A stretch of 64,000 nucleotides of DNA from positions 1 to 64,000 of the forward strand of contig NZ_JALGQH010000022.1 of the NCBI RefSeq assembly GCF_022810305.1, read 5' to 3'. The notes under the pieces were generated by a model. The model was not told the DNA's origin, searched no databases, and worked only from the letters and a program-made list of their open reading frames with translations. The position numbers were made by a program, and so were the translations under genes. Of the stretch, positions 25,639 through 35,611 are shown in pieces. Source of the stretch: Rhodococcus sp. ARC_M6 (GTDB taxonomy: Bacteria > Actinomycetota > Actinomycetes > Mycobacteriales > Mycobacteriaceae). Within the stretch, counting starts at the first letter, position 1, and each line of letters begins with the position of its first letter.

Positions 25639-27303
25639 TTATCGTCGGGAGCTCACGTCTGCGGGGAGCATGCCGGCCGGAACCGCTCCTTCCGATTCGA
25701 TATCGGCTTCTTCGGCAGCGGCCAGTTTCGCGGTCAACTGTTCGTCACCGCTCTCCGTTCGTAGAACCGTCTCCTTGATGAAGACGATGGCAAAGAGGCT
25801 GAGCAGGGCCAGAATTCCCGCGATGAAGAAGATTCGTGCGGTTCCGTCGCCGTACGACGCACGGACGACGTCGGCAACGGCCTCGGGCAGTTCCTTGAGG
25901 TTCGACAGCCCGGCGCTGGATCCGCCGGCCGAACTCACGTCGATACCGAGCGCACTCAAGCCGCTGGTGGTCAGGTTTGCAACATGCGTGGAAAGAACTG
26001 CGCCCAGAACGGAGACGCCGGCAGCGCCGCCGAGCGAACGGAAGAACGAGACGGTGGAACTGGCTGTTCCCAGATCGCTGGGTGCCACTGTGTTCTGTAC
26101 TGCGAGTACAAGGTTCTGCATCACCATGCCCATACCGGCGCCGAGGACGAAGAGGAAGAATCCGACCTGCATCATCGGAGTTGTGTGATCGATTGTGGAC
26201 AGGAGGAAGAATCCCACGGACATTGCCAGCGAGCCGACAACGAGGAAACCCTTCCAGCGGCCGAACTTGGTGATGAGTGATCCCGAGATTCCCGACGAGA
26301 GCAGGGAACCGATCACCATCGGGAGCGTCAAGAGTCCGGCGACGGTGGGGGAGTAACCGCGTGCGATCTGGAAGTACTGCCCGAGGAAGACTGCGCCGCC
26401 GAACATTGCGACACCGACGGCGATGCTGGCAAGCGTCGCGAGTGTGGTGGTGCGATCACGGAACAGTCGCAGTGGGATGATGGGTTCCTCGACTTTGCTT
26501 TCCACCCAAATTGCGACCGCCAGAAGAACGATTCCGAGGCCGACCAGGAAGAATGACATCCCCGACGCCCAGTCGAAGTTCTTGCCGGCCAACGTGACCC
26601 AGATGAGGAGCGTGCTGACTCCGGCGGCAATGAGCGTCGCGCCGGCGTAGTCGATGCTGACATCCTTCTTGACGACGGGAAGGTTCAGGGTTCGTTGAAC
26701 GACGATCAGTGCGATGACAGCGAGGGGAACGCCGACAAAGAACGTCCAACGCCAGCCGAGCCAGCTGGTGTCGACGATGACGCCGCCGATCAGTGGGCCT
26801 GCAACCGTGGCAATCGACATGACTGCTGCGATGGGCCCCTGGTAGCGGCCACGTTCGCGGGGACTGAACATTGCGGCGATAACGATGATGACCAGTGCCT
26901 GCAGACCGCCGAGGCCGAGGCCCTGGATCGCGCGGAATCCGATCAGCATGCCCACGGACTGTGACAGTCCGGCCAGAACGGAACCGATGGTGAAGAGCGT
27001 GATGGACAGCTGGACAAGCAGTTTCTTGCTGACTAGATCGGAGAACTTTCCCCAGATGGGAGTTGTTGCGGTGGAAGCCAACAGAGTTGCCGTCACGACC
27101 CAGGTGTATTGGTCCTGGGTGCCGTGAAGCTCGGTAATGATGGTAGGCAATGCATTTGACACGATGGTCGAAGACAGGAATGCAACGAACATGCCGAGAA
27201 GCAAGCCGACGAGAGCTTCGATCTTCTGCTTGTGTGTCATCGGGGCTTCGGGTGGCAGTGTTGGTGACGACGGTGGGGCGTCCGTGGGCTTGGCTGTATC
27301 CAT
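25639..27303 (-). CDS. MFS drug exporter, DHA2/EmrB-QacA family, MarR-controlled
   Basis: The product has 554 residues with about 14 hydrophobic helices. Motifs include FVAFLSSTIVSNALPTI (DHA2 helix 1), GKFSDLVSKKLL (motif A) and a conserved helix 4-5 region (RAIQGLGLGGLQALVIIV). A cytoplasmic acidic tail follows the last helix. Starts at 27303 (AAGGAAA upstream) and 27360 (AGGGG upstream) are both possible; I favour 27303 because the extra 19 residues look unlike a transporter N-terminus. It lies downstream of a marR gene, and the shared intergenic region has two operator-like repeats, so export of a MarR ligand is likely. Confidence 0.82.
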   Translation of the reverse strand: MDTAKPTDAPPSSPTLPPEAPMTHKQKIEALVGLLLGMFVAFLSSTIVSNALPTIITELHGTQDQYTWVVTATLLASTATTPIWGKFSDLVSKKLLVQLSITLFTIGSVLAGLSQSVGMLIGFRAIQGLGLGGLQALVIIVIAAMFSPRERGRYQGPIAAVMSIATVAGPLIGGVIVDTSWLGWRWTFFVGVPLAVIALIVVQRTLNLPVVKKDVSIDYAGATLIAAGVSTLLIWVTLAGKNFDWASGMSFFLVGLGIVLLAVAIWVESKVEEPIIPLRLFRDRTTTLATLASIAVGVAMFGGAVFLGQYFQIARGYSPTVAGLLTLPMVIGSLLSSGISGSLITKFGRWKGFLVVGSLAMSVGFFLLSTIDHTTPMMQVGFFLFVLGAGMGMVMQNLVLAVQNTVAPSDLGTASSTVSFFRSLGGAAGVSVLGAVLSTHVANLTTSGLSALGIDVSSAGGSSAGLSNLKELPEAVADVVRASYGDGTARIFFIAGILALLSLFAIVFIKETVLRTESGDEQLTAKLAAAEEADIESEGAVPAGMLPADVSSRR

Positions 27304-27374
27304 GAGTTTCCTTGCATCGGAGCTGACGACGACGGGTTCGCACGGTTCGCGTGTGACCATCGCCGACCCCTGTC

Positions 27375-27420
27375 TAGTTGAATATTGCAACTATAAGACA
27401 AGTTGGTTGCAGTACGCAAC
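27375..27420 (-). promoter_or_regulatory. Exporter promoter with two overlapping MarR-like operators
   Basis: On the minus strand TTGCGT (27414-27419) and TATAGT (27390-27395) form a -35/-10 pair with an 18-base spacer. Two inverted repeats cover them: TAGTTG-N7-CAACTA (27375-27393) over the -10 box and GTTGC-N5-GCAAC (27406-27420) over the -35 box. The common half-site GTTG/CAAC and the adjacent marR gene point to MarR repression of the exporter. Confidence 0.65.
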
Positions 27421-27431
27421 TGTTTCGAGGA

Positions 27432-27863
27432 TTAGTTTTCCGAGTTGCCGAGACGTCGGAGCAACGACGTCAGTGTGACGATGTCCTCGGGCTTCCAGGT
27501 GGCCAGACGGGCACGCCACTCGTCGATCTGACGGTTCTGGATGTTGCTCAGTTTCGTTTTGGCCTCAGGCGTCAATGCCACCAGTTTGGCGCGGGCGTCG
27601 TCGGGATCCGGAATTCGCTCGACTAGCCCGAGGCGCTCAGCAGCATTGATCTGCCTTGTCAGGGTGGATTTCTCGATGTCGAGCGTCGAGATCAGCTCGG
27701 ACATGCGAACGGCTTGGTTCCGGTTCAGGATGACCAAGACAGGGTAGAGCGCCGGATCGAGCTTCGGATGAATTGCCCGGGCATACTTCCGGGAGCGAGC
27801 ACGACCCCGTTGCCACATGTCGGCGAGTTCCGTTTCCAGGCCGGTGATGGGATCTGAAACCAC
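27432..27863 (-). CDS. MarR family transcriptional regulator
   Basis: The product has 143 residues from a GTG preceded by AAAGGGG; the in-frame extension to 27941 is less likely. The winged helix is typical: YPVLVILNRNQAVRMSELISTLDIEKSTLTRQINAAERLGLVERIPDPDDARAKLVALT. It lies upstream of the exporter on the same strand, with the exporter's own promoter and two repeats in between. The usual ligands are phenolic or antibiotic compounds. Confidence 0.85.
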   Translation of the reverse strand: MVSDPITGLETELADMWQRGRARSRKYARAIHPKLDPALYPVLVILNRNQAVRMSELISTLDIEKSTLTRQINAAERLGLVERIPDPDDARAKLVALTPEAKTKLSNIQNRQIDEWRARLATWKPEDIVTLTSLLRRLGNSEN

Positions 27864-27944
27864 AGTTGCTACCCCTTTGGTGCGTTGCTTCCGGTGTTCA
27901 TCCAACCAGAAGGTCGACCGTCGTGATTGCCGGGAATCCATTCC

Positions 27945-27995
27945 GAGCGAAAGTGCCGTTCGGCGCCTTGGATGCGCCGAACGGCACTTTCGCTC
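27945..27995. terminator. Perfect 22-bp-arm hairpin
   Basis: The arms (27945-27966, GAGCGAAAGTGCCGTTCGGC plus GC, and its exact complement at 27974-27995) flank a 7-base loop, CTTGGAT. It lies just beyond the 3' end of the aldehyde dehydrogenase gene and upstream of marR, and would terminate the former. A decayed relative occurs at 18045-18095, so it belongs to a dispersed repeat family. Confidence 0.75.
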
Positions 27996-28031
27996 AATTC
28001 GGTGGTGGGGAAGCGGAAACGCCGACCCGTT

Positions 28032-29546
28032 CTAGCCGTGCCGCTTCGCCAACATCCAGCGGGATATCTTCATGGCGCGGGCTTTGCGTTCGATGGTCAA
28101 CAGGTCGAGTGGGGCGCTGAACTTCTGTACGGCAACGGACTTGACGCTGCTGAATTCGCGCAAGCCGTCTGCCCCGTGAATTCTGCCGAATCCGGAATCC
28201 CCGACGCCGCCGAAGGGTAGCGCCGCGATCGAGGCGAACCCGAGGACCGAATTGACTGTGACAACGCCACATTCGAGACGTTCGGCAATTGCTCGCCCTT
28301 GTGCGGAACTTTTGGTGAACACGGAGGCACCCAAGCCGTATTTGGATGCGTTGGCACGCTCGATTGCTTCGTCCATGTCGGCCACTTTGTTCACGACAAC
28401 GCTGGGCCCGAAGGTTTCTTCGGTGATCGCGGTGGAGTTCTCGGGCACTTCGGTCAAGATTATGGGGTCGATGAACGGGCCGCGGAAGGAATCGAGTCCG
28501 CCGAGAACGGCTTTCGCTCCCCGGTTGAGGGCGTCCTCGACGTGTCCTCGGACAATCGCGGTCTGCTTGCCCAGTGTCATGGGCCCGTATGTCGCGGAAT
28601 CGCTGTCTCCGGCGCGTGCATCGGTCAGGGCTGCCGTGAGTTTGGAAAGAAAAGCGTCGTAGACCGGTGCCGCGACATAGATGCGCTCGACGCCGGCGCA
28701 CGTTTGTCCGCCGTTGCCGACGGCGCCGAAGGCCGCAAAGCTGACTGCTGCATCAAGATTGGCGTCGGTGTTCACCAGCATGGGATCCTTGCCGCCGCAT
28801 TCGGCGACCAGTGGGGTCAGGGTTTCGGCGCAGGTCGCCATGACCCGCTTGGCGGTCGCCGTTGATCCGGTGAATGCGATCTTGTTCACTCCGGATGAAC
28901 ACAGCAGCGCACCGGTCTGTCCGTCGCCGGTAATGGTTTGTAGGACAGGATGACCCGGTGCGGCGATGTTCCACAGGCGTGCCAGTTCGACGCCTACTCC
29001 GGGTGAGAGTTCACTGGGTTTGAAGACGACAGCATTTCCGGCAGCCAGGGCGTAACCGATTGATCCCATCGGAGTGTAGAGCGGATAGTTCCACGGGCCG
29101 ATGACCCCGACGACTCCCATTGGGCGATAGCCGACCGACGCTGATTGGTTGGCGCTGATCAGTCCGGCACCGACGCGTCTGCGGCGCAGTACCTTCTGTG
29201 CATTGCGGGCTGCCCAATCGAGGTGCTCGAGCGCCAGCATTACCTCGAGGAGGGCGTCGTCGGCAGGTTTGCCGGTCTCGGCGGAGATGATCGCGGCCAT
29301 GGCTTCTGCATTGTTCGCGATTGCCGCGCGGAAGTCCCGCAACACTTTTTGACGTCCGGAGAATCCGAGTTGATCCCACCAGCGGGCGGCAGTGCGTGCG
29401 TCGCCTACGGCACTGTCGACAGCGGTTCGATCCGCAACGGAGTATCTAGCGATGACAGTGCTGTCTCGGGGATCGAAGCTGGCGAAGGTGTTGTCGTCGG
29501 CGTGAGGATCGATCGATGTGCTCTGACTGCCGAGTTGTTCCGTCAT
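28032..29546 (-). CDS. NAD(P)-dependent aldehyde dehydrogenase
   Basis: The product has 504 residues, normal for the ALDH superfamily. Key elements are GPWNYPLYTP (cofactor and substrate region), FKPSELSP (NAD-binding Lys), the general base glutamate in VAECGGKDP, the catalytic cysteine in GGQTCAGVER, and EETFGPSV. It resembles succinate-semialdehyde or fatty-aldehyde dehydrogenases; the exact substrate is not determined. It is divergent from the acyl-CoA dehydrogenase/gntR operon and shares its promoter region, so aldehyde and acyl-CoA oxidation may be co-regulated. Confidence 0.88.
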   Translation of the reverse strand: MTEQLGSQSTSIDPHADDNTFASFDPRDSTVIARYSVADRTAVDSAVGDARTAARWWDQLGFSGRQKVLRDFRAAIANNAEAMAAIISAETGKPADDALLEVMLALEHLDWAARNAQKVLRRRRVGAGLISANQSASVGYRPMGVVGVIGPWNYPLYTPMGSIGYALAAGNAVVFKPSELSPGVGVELARLWNIAAPGHPVLQTITGDGQTGALLCSSGVNKIAFTGSTATAKRVMATCAETLTPLVAECGGKDPMLVNTDANLDAAVSFAAFGAVGNGGQTCAGVERIYVAAPVYDAFLSKLTAALTDARAGDSDSATYGPMTLGKQTAIVRGHVEDALNRGAKAVLGGLDSFRGPFIDPIILTEVPENSTAITEETFGPSVVVNKVADMDEAIERANASKYGLGASVFTKSSAQGRAIAERLECGVVTVNSVLGFASIAALPFGGVGDSGFGRIHGADGLREFSSVKSVAVQKFSAPLDLLTIERKARAMKISRWMLAKRHG

Positions 29547-29572
29547 CTGGGTGAGGCCTCCACGTTTCGACG

Positions 29573-29617
29573 CATCACATATATGTGATGTGATTTACTG
29601 TGCTGGGTGTCACAGTA
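29573..29617. promoter_or_regulatory. Two adjacent palindromes in a divergent promoter
   Basis: A perfect 18-bp palindrome made of CATCACATA and its complement (29573-29590) is followed by TACTGTG-N8-CACAGTA (29596-29617). Both lie between the aldehyde dehydrogenase start (29546) and the acyl-CoA dehydrogenase start (29674). The GntR protein encoded two genes downstream is the nearest candidate regulator; a CRP-like protein is an alternative because TCACA/TGTGA half-sites occur. Confidence 0.65.
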
Positions 29618-29673
29618 TGCGCCGAGAAGCGCAACGACAACCCCTCACGATCACACCACTGACGGAGCAGTCG

Positions 29674-30816
29674 ATGAATATGGATTTCACGCAGGAGCAG
29701 TCCGATTTCGCCCGATCCGTCGCGGCATTCTGTAAGAAGGAAAGTGGCACGCGGGGTCAGCGCGACCAACTGACCAACTTCGGCGAACATAACCACAACC
29801 AGGCGTTCTACGAGAAGATGGCAGCATTGGGCTGGCTTGGCTTGACCGTCCCCGAGGAATACGGTGGATCCGCCGGCAGCACAGTTGACCTGTGCATATT
29901 CCTCGAAGAGGCAGCCAAGGGAATGGCTCCGATCGGCGGTCTCGGACCTACTGTCATCACGGGCGCGGCGTACGAGAAATTCGGTAGCCCGGCGCAGAAG
30001 AAGGAAGTGCTCGGAGGCATCGTTCGAGGTGCGTCGCAGTCGATTTCGATGTCGGAACCTGAAGCCGGGTCAGACGTCGGCAATCTCAGTTGCCGAGCCG
30101 AGAAGGTTGACGGCGGGTGGCTGATCAACGGTCAGAAGACGTGGTGTTCCAATGCCCATTTTGCCGAGAACATTCTGCTGGTGGCGCGCACTTCCCGGGG
30201 TGCCGGCAAGCATGAGGGCCTGACGATGTTTCACGTCCCGGCGAACATCGACGGGTTGACGATCAGCGGCATCGACACGATGGGCGGCAAAGAGGTCAAC
30301 GACCTCTACTTCACCGATACGTTCCTGCCCGAGGATGCAGTAGTCGGCGAGGTGGGCAACGGTTGGAAGCAGCTGATGGCCGGACTCAATATCGAACGAC
30401 TCATTCTTGCGGCCATGATGCTGGGAACGGCGCAGCGGGCATTCGACGACACTCTCGAATTCATCACCACTCGTAAACAATTCGGTAGGCCGGTCGGCAC
30501 ATTCCAGGCTTTACGTCATCGGATCGCGGACCTCGCCACAGAAATCGAATGCGGTCGGCTCCTGGTCTACAGCGTCGCGCGGATGGTTGACGCCAACCCG
30601 ACGACGATGTTTCCGCGAGAAGCATCGATGGCCAAGCTCAAGCTCACCGAGACCGCCAAGAAGGCGGCGCTCGAAGGCATGCAGATGATGGGCGGGTACG
30701 GTTACGCCACTGAGTTCGACATGGAACATCATGTGCGGAAGACTCTTGTGTCTTCCATTTACGGTGGTACCAACGAGATTCAGCGAGACATCATCGGCAA
30801 GACGTACGGACTGTGA
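29674..30816 (+). CDS. Acyl-CoA dehydrogenase
   Basis: The product has 380 residues. The start at 29674 follows GGAG at 6-7 bases. The three ACAD regions are complete: the N-terminal helices (ALGWLGLTVPEEYGG), the FAD/substrate loop (SMSEPEAGSDVGNL, then NGQKTWCSNA) and the C-terminal helices (RKQFGRPVGTFQALRHRIAD, GGYGYATEFDMEHHVRK, YGGTNEIQRDIIG). It catalyses the alpha,beta-oxidation of an acyl-CoA ester; the chain preference is unknown. It forms an operon with the gntR gene 9 bp downstream. Confidence 0.88.
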   Translation: MNMDFTQEQSDFARSVAAFCKKESGTRGQRDQLTNFGEHNHNQAFYEKMAALGWLGLTVPEEYGGSAGSTVDLCIFLEEAAKGMAPIGGLGPTVITGAAYEKFGSPAQKKEVLGGIVRGASQSISMSEPEAGSDVGNLSCRAEKVDGGWLINGQKTWCSNAHFAENILLVARTSRGAGKHEGLTMFHVPANIDGLTISGIDTMGGKEVNDLYFTDTFLPEDAVVGEVGNGWKQLMAGLNIERLILAAMMLGTAQRAFDDTLEFITTRKQFGRPVGTFQALRHRIADLATEIECGRLLVYSVARMVDANPTTMFPREASMAKLKLTETAKKAALEGMQMMGGYGYATEFDMEHHVRKTLVSSIYGGTNEIQRDIIGKTYGL

Positions 30817-30825
30817 GGATCGGTT

Positions 30826-31518
30826 GTGGCAGCGCCTGCACGCTCTCGGGCGGCGAACCCTGTTCTGAGACGGCGTCCGCAGCTGTCCGAGGACGTCGCC
30901 AATCACGTTCGTAACGTGATCATGTCGGGCGGCGTGCGGCCGGGTGACTTCGTTCGATTGGATGAAACTGCAGCAGAACTCGGTGTGAGTGTGACACCGG
31001 TTCGGGAGGCCCTCGTTGCTTTGCGCGGCGAGGGAATGGTCGAACTGGTGCCGCACCGGGGTTACGTCGTGTGTCCTTTGAGCCGCCAGGACATCGAGGA
31101 CATCTTCTGGCTGCAGGGTGAGATCGCGGTCAAGTTGGCGCTACGTGCATCCGACAGTATTACCGCTGAGCATTTGGCCGAATTGGTGCAACTGAACTCA
31201 GCGCTGCGAGAGGCGCTCGAGCGTTCCGACGCAACGGTGATCGAGCAGTGCGAGTTCGAGTTTCACCGGCTGATCAACAGAGTGGCGGGCGGCGCCAAGC
31301 TGGGCTGGTTCCTCTTCGGTGCCATCCGGTACACGCCGGCTCGGCTGTATGCGACTGATCCGGGCTGGGGTGAGTTGGCGGTGAAGAGTCACGACAAGCT
31401 GATCGAGGCCTTCGAGAAACGGGATCTGGGGCAGGTGGACCGGCAGATGCGAGTGCAGTTCTCCGACGGTGCTGAGCGACTCCTTGCCCATCTCGACAAG
31501 ATCGGCATCTGGGACTAG
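30826..31518 (+). CDS. GntR family regulator, FCD-type
   Basis: The product has 230 residues from a GTG. The N-terminal winged helix (VANHVRNVIMSGGVRPGDFVRLDETAAELGVSVTPVREALVALRGEGMVELVPHRGYVV) is typical GntR, followed by an all-helical FCD ligand domain (DIEDIFWLQGEIAVKLALRA, FHRLINRVAGG). It is cotranscribed with the acyl-CoA dehydrogenase and probably acts at the divergent promoter 29573-29617. Its 3' end overlaps the convergent tetR gene by 4 bp. Confidence 0.85.
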   Translation: MAAPARSRAANPVLRRRPQLSEDVANHVRNVIMSGGVRPGDFVRLDETAAELGVSVTPVREALVALRGEGMVELVPHRGYVVCPLSRQDIEDIFWLQGEIAVKLALRASDSITAEHLAELVQLNSALREALERSDATVIEQCEFEFHRLINRVAGGAKLGWFLFGAIRYTPARLYATDPGWGELAVKSHDKLIEAFEKRDLGQVDRQMRVQFSDGAERLLAHLDKIGIWD

Positions 31519-32129
31519 TCCTGCTGATTCATCGACGGCGCGAGAAGGATTGCAGCGCAACCGGATATAAGTTCTTCCTCGGTGACGTCGATGTAACCGT
31601 CGAGCCAGGCACTGAGGGTTTGTGCGAGACCACCGACCAGGAAGGTGGCCGTCAGGGTCAGTTGTCTGCTGTCCCCGAGTCGGTAGAACGTTTTGGCGTT
31701 GCCGGCGAGGAGACCGACAAACGTCATCGTCGAATCACGACGCCTGTTGGCAAGTGTCGGGTTGGTCAGTGCGGTCGCGAACAGTAGGCGGCCGCGCCGG
31801 GGGTCGCGCGCGATGGTGTGGACGATATTCGCGATGCCCGCAAGTGCTTTGTCGTGCTCCGATTCGGCGGTGTCTACGGCGGCCTGGGTGGATATTGCGA
31901 TGTCGGTGACAACACTGTCGTACACGGCTGACATCAGTGCGTCGCGGTCGGCAAAGCTTTCGTAGAAGTACCGGGCGGCCACACCGGCCTGCTTGCAGAC
32001 GCCGCGAACCGTGAGTTCGGGTTCCGGGGATCCCATCAGTTCGAGCCCGGCCTCGATCAGGGACTCTCGTCGTTGCTCCACTCGACGTGCCCCGTCGACG
32101 CCGCCATAGGGGCGCGGTTGGTCATTCAT
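31515..32129 (-). CDS. TetR family regulator
   Basis: The product has 204 residues from MNDQPRP. The helix-turn-helix reads RRESLIEAGLELMGSPEPELTVRGVCKQAGVAARYFYESFADRDAL. The upstream frame to 32318 runs antisense into the divergent gene and is rejected; starts at 32129 or 32138 are both possible. The region just upstream has the direct heptamer repeat CAAGATG-T-CAAGATG (minus strand), a possible operator element. The divergent MpaB-type oxygenase gene is the likely target. Confidence 0.8.
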   Translation of the reverse strand: MNDQPRPYGGVDGARRVEQRRESLIEAGLELMGSPEPELTVRGVCKQAGVAARYFYESFADRDALMSAVYDSVVTDIAISTQAAVDTAESEHDKALAGIANIVHTIARDPRRGRLLFATALTNPTLANRRRDSTMTFVGLLAGNAKTFYRLGDSRQLTLTATFLVGGLAQTLSAWLDGYIDVTEEELISGCAAILLAPSMNQQD

Positions 32130-32214
32130 GAATACCATCTTGACATCTTGTCGTTTCGAAGATTCACTAATCTGATCACGCATGTTCGCAGATATGGTCA
32201 CCGAGGGAGCAGGA

Positions 32215-33057
32215 ATGACGACGGGTGAGGAATTGACGCGAAGTGTCGACGTCGACGCGGAGATCGAAAAAGCGATGTCCGGCCTTGGACTACTGGCTGC
32301 CGGAGCGAATGTGATCATGCAATTGGGCAGGCCCGCAGTGGGTTACGGCGTCTACGAGAGCAAGGTCGAATCCGGGCGCTTGGATCGTCATCCCGTGAAG
32401 CGGACTCGGACGACGTTGACGTATCTGTCCGTCGCCTCGCTCGCCACTGACGAGGAGAAGAAGAAATATCGGCATGCCGTCAATGGTGCGCACAAGCACG
32501 TTCGCTCCGACGAGAACAGTCCGGTCGAATACAACGCATTCGATCCCGAGCTCCAGCTCTGGGTCGCGGCCTGCTTGTACCGGGGGTTCGAAGACGTCTA
32601 CAAGATTTTGTACGGAAATCCGGATCCGGTAACGCACGAGGCGATCTATCAGCGCAGCGCGACGCTAGGTACGACATTGCAGATGCGTCGTGAGATGTGG
32701 CCTGCCGACAGAGATGCCTTCGAGGTCTACTGGAACGACAATCTGGAAAGGATCAGCATTGACGAGACGATCCGCGCGCACCTCTACGGAATAGCCTCGG
32801 CATCGTTCACTCATCGGATCCTTCATCCGGTGGTCGGACCATTCAACAGATTCGTGACTACGGGCTTCCTTCCGCAGACATTTCGCGACGAGATGCGGCT
32901 GCCGTGGAGCGCGAGGCGTCAACGCAACTTTGATCGTTCGATGCGCGTTGTCGCCCGAGTGAATCGCTACACGCCGAAAATCGTGCGGATGTTCCCTTAC
33001 AACTTTTATCTCTGGGATTTCCGTCGTCGAATCGCGGAGGGCATTGCGCTGGTCTGA
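32215..33057 (+). CDS. MpaB/latex-clearing-protein-like oxygenase (DUF2236)
   Basis: The product has 280 residues. I chose the ATG at 32215, just after GAGGGAGCAGGA; an ATG at 32182 lacks a ribosome site. The conserved features of the DUF2236 heme-oxygenase family are present: RLDRHPVKRTRTTLTYLSV, KKYRHAVNGAHKHVRS (candidate heme ligand histidines) and NAFDPELQLWVAACLYRG. Characterised relatives are the rubber dioxygenase Lcp and fungal MpaB. The substrate here is unknown. It is divergent from the tetR gene at 31515. Confidence 0.75.
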   Translation: MTTGEELTRSVDVDAEIEKAMSGLGLLAAGANVIMQLGRPAVGYGVYESKVESGRLDRHPVKRTRTTLTYLSVASLATDEEKKKYRHAVNGAHKHVRSDENSPVEYNAFDPELQLWVAACLYRGFEDVYKILYGNPDPVTHEAIYQRSATLGTTLQMRREMWPADRDAFEVYWNDNLERISIDETIRAHLYGIASASFTHRILHPVVGPFNRFVTTGFLPQTFRDEMRLPWSARRQRNFDRSMRVVARVNRYTPKIVRMFPYNFYLWDFRRRIAEGIALV

Positions 33058-33081
33058 GTGAAGATTACGGGCAGAAAGTGA

Positions 33082-33111
33082 TTGACACCACATTGAAATC
33101 GGACACATACT
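33082..33111 (+). promoter_or_regulatory. Candidate sigma70-type promoter for the serine hydrolase
   Basis: A consensus -35 TTGACA (33082-33087) is followed after 18 bases by CATACT (33106-33111), which matches the -10 consensus moderately. The spacing to the GTG at 33165 leaves a leader of about 45 bases. Confidence 0.4.
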
Positions 33112-33125
33112 CATTCGATAGTTGA

Positions 33126-34304
<1,179 letters not shown>

Positions 34305-34354
34305 TCGATCTGCAGTAGCTAACCCTTGATGTAGCTGAATGCTTGCTGTTTTCA

Positions 34355-34378
34355 TCGATATCGGCGAGTCGATATCGG
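34355..34378. repeat. Direct repeat of a palindromic decamer upstream of the GGDEF gene
   Basis: TCGATATCGG occurs at 34355-34364 and again at 34369-34378, a 14-base period. Each contains the palindrome CGATATCG. It lies in the 205-bp gap before the GGDEF gene and could bind a regulator. Nothing else in the gap is recognisable. Confidence 0.45.
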
Positions 34379-34509
34379 TGGGAACGGTTGGTCGGATTCG
34401 TCACGGTCATTATGCTGCAATATATGGCGGCATCACCATTGGAATCCTTCTGTCACGCGGATCGTCGGCGTATGCAGCAGATTTGCGGCGACAGAAATGT
34501 GGTAGCTGA

Positions 34510-35604
34510 ATGAAAGCCCTGATCGAATTGGTCGCAGCGTGGTGGCGGCTTCCCGACCAGTTCAATACTTTCCTGCGCTACCTCGAAGACCGAGGACTTG
34601 TGGTCGCGTGCCGGCTTCTGGTCGGTGGAACTGCATTCGGAATGGGCGTCGTCCTGATCCTCATGCGTTGGAGCGAAGTGGGCCCGCAAGGAGCTCTCTG
34701 GCGATCAGTCAACCTGGGTATTTCAACGGTCTGCCTGGTCGCCGGTGTTATCTGGTGGTTTCGGCCAATCACGAGACGATGGTCGTACACGTTCGTTTTC
34801 GGCTCCGATATAGCGATAGCGTTGTCGGCGGCGTGCGATATCGACCCGCTGGCGCGACTGCTGTGCTGCGTGGTATTCGCATCGATCGGCGGTTACATCG
34901 CGTTCTTCCACAACCCGAAGCTGCAACTCGGCCACTTGGTCTTTGCAACTCTGGTGACCTTGGCTGCCGGGTGGACTCTCCTGTTCGGGGACAACACCGA
35001 CTGGGGGTTGGGTATTGCAAAAATTGGTGTCACCCTAGCAACCATTTATGTCATTCCGGTGGTCTCGCAGATCATGCTGGCAATGTTCAGTTCCGATGCG
35101 ACCACGTCGGAATTGGATCCGTTGACCGGCCTACTCAACCGTCGCGGGCTTTCCCGTCGCGCAACGGCCATCGTGGGCGACGAAATCAATGAATTGAATG
35201 CGCTACTGGTTGTGGTGATCGATCTCGACCGCTTCAAGAAGATCAATGATCTGCACGGCCACGATATCGGTGACAGCACGATCATTCGGACCGCGTTGCG
35301 TATTCAATTGTGGACGTCGAAATCGGCACTGATTGCACGGGTCGGAGGCGACGAATTCGTGGTGCTGGAACGGGTTCCCTTCGGTTCGGTCGCCAAACTC
35401 TCCACTCGAATATCTGCCGCAATGAATGGGGACAACGACGTTCCCGAGACAAGTGCGAGCATCGGAATCGCGATTCGCACAGTGCCCCAGGGTCCCGATG
35501 AGGCTGTCGACGACATGGTTTCTGCGCTCTTCCGTGTCGCGGATTCCGCCATGTATCAAGCGAAGCGAGAAGGCGGAAATCAGGTACGGGCAAGCGTTGT
35601 GTGA
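34510..35604 (+). CDS. Membrane diguanylate cyclase (GGDEF)
   Basis: The product has 364 residues. About six hydrophobic helices (35-195) are followed by a GGDEF domain beginning ELDPLTGLLNRRGL with an intact RVGGDEF signature. The position of the RxxD inhibitory site reads SKSA, so product inhibition at that site is not expected. The architecture matches the two GGDEF paralogues at 13967-16271, but the sensor sequence differs and the N-terminal PHDYEW block is missing. Confidence 0.85.
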   Translation: MKALIELVAAWWRLPDQFNTFLRYLEDRGLVVACRLLVGGTAFGMGVVLILMRWSEVGPQGALWRSVNLGISTVCLVAGVIWWFRPITRRWSYTFVFGSDIAIALSAACDIDPLARLLCCVVFASIGGYIAFFHNPKLQLGHLVFATLVTLAAGWTLLFGDNTDWGLGIAKIGVTLATIYVIPVVSQIMLAMFSSDATTSELDPLTGLLNRRGLSRRATAIVGDEINELNALLVVVIDLDRFKKINDLHGHDIGDSTIIRTALRIQLWTSKSALIARVGGDEFVVLERVPFGSVAKLSTRISAAMNGDNDVPETSASIGIAIRTVPQGPDEAVDDMVSALFRVADSAMYQAKREGGNQVRASVV

Positions 35605-35611
35605 CGGTGGG

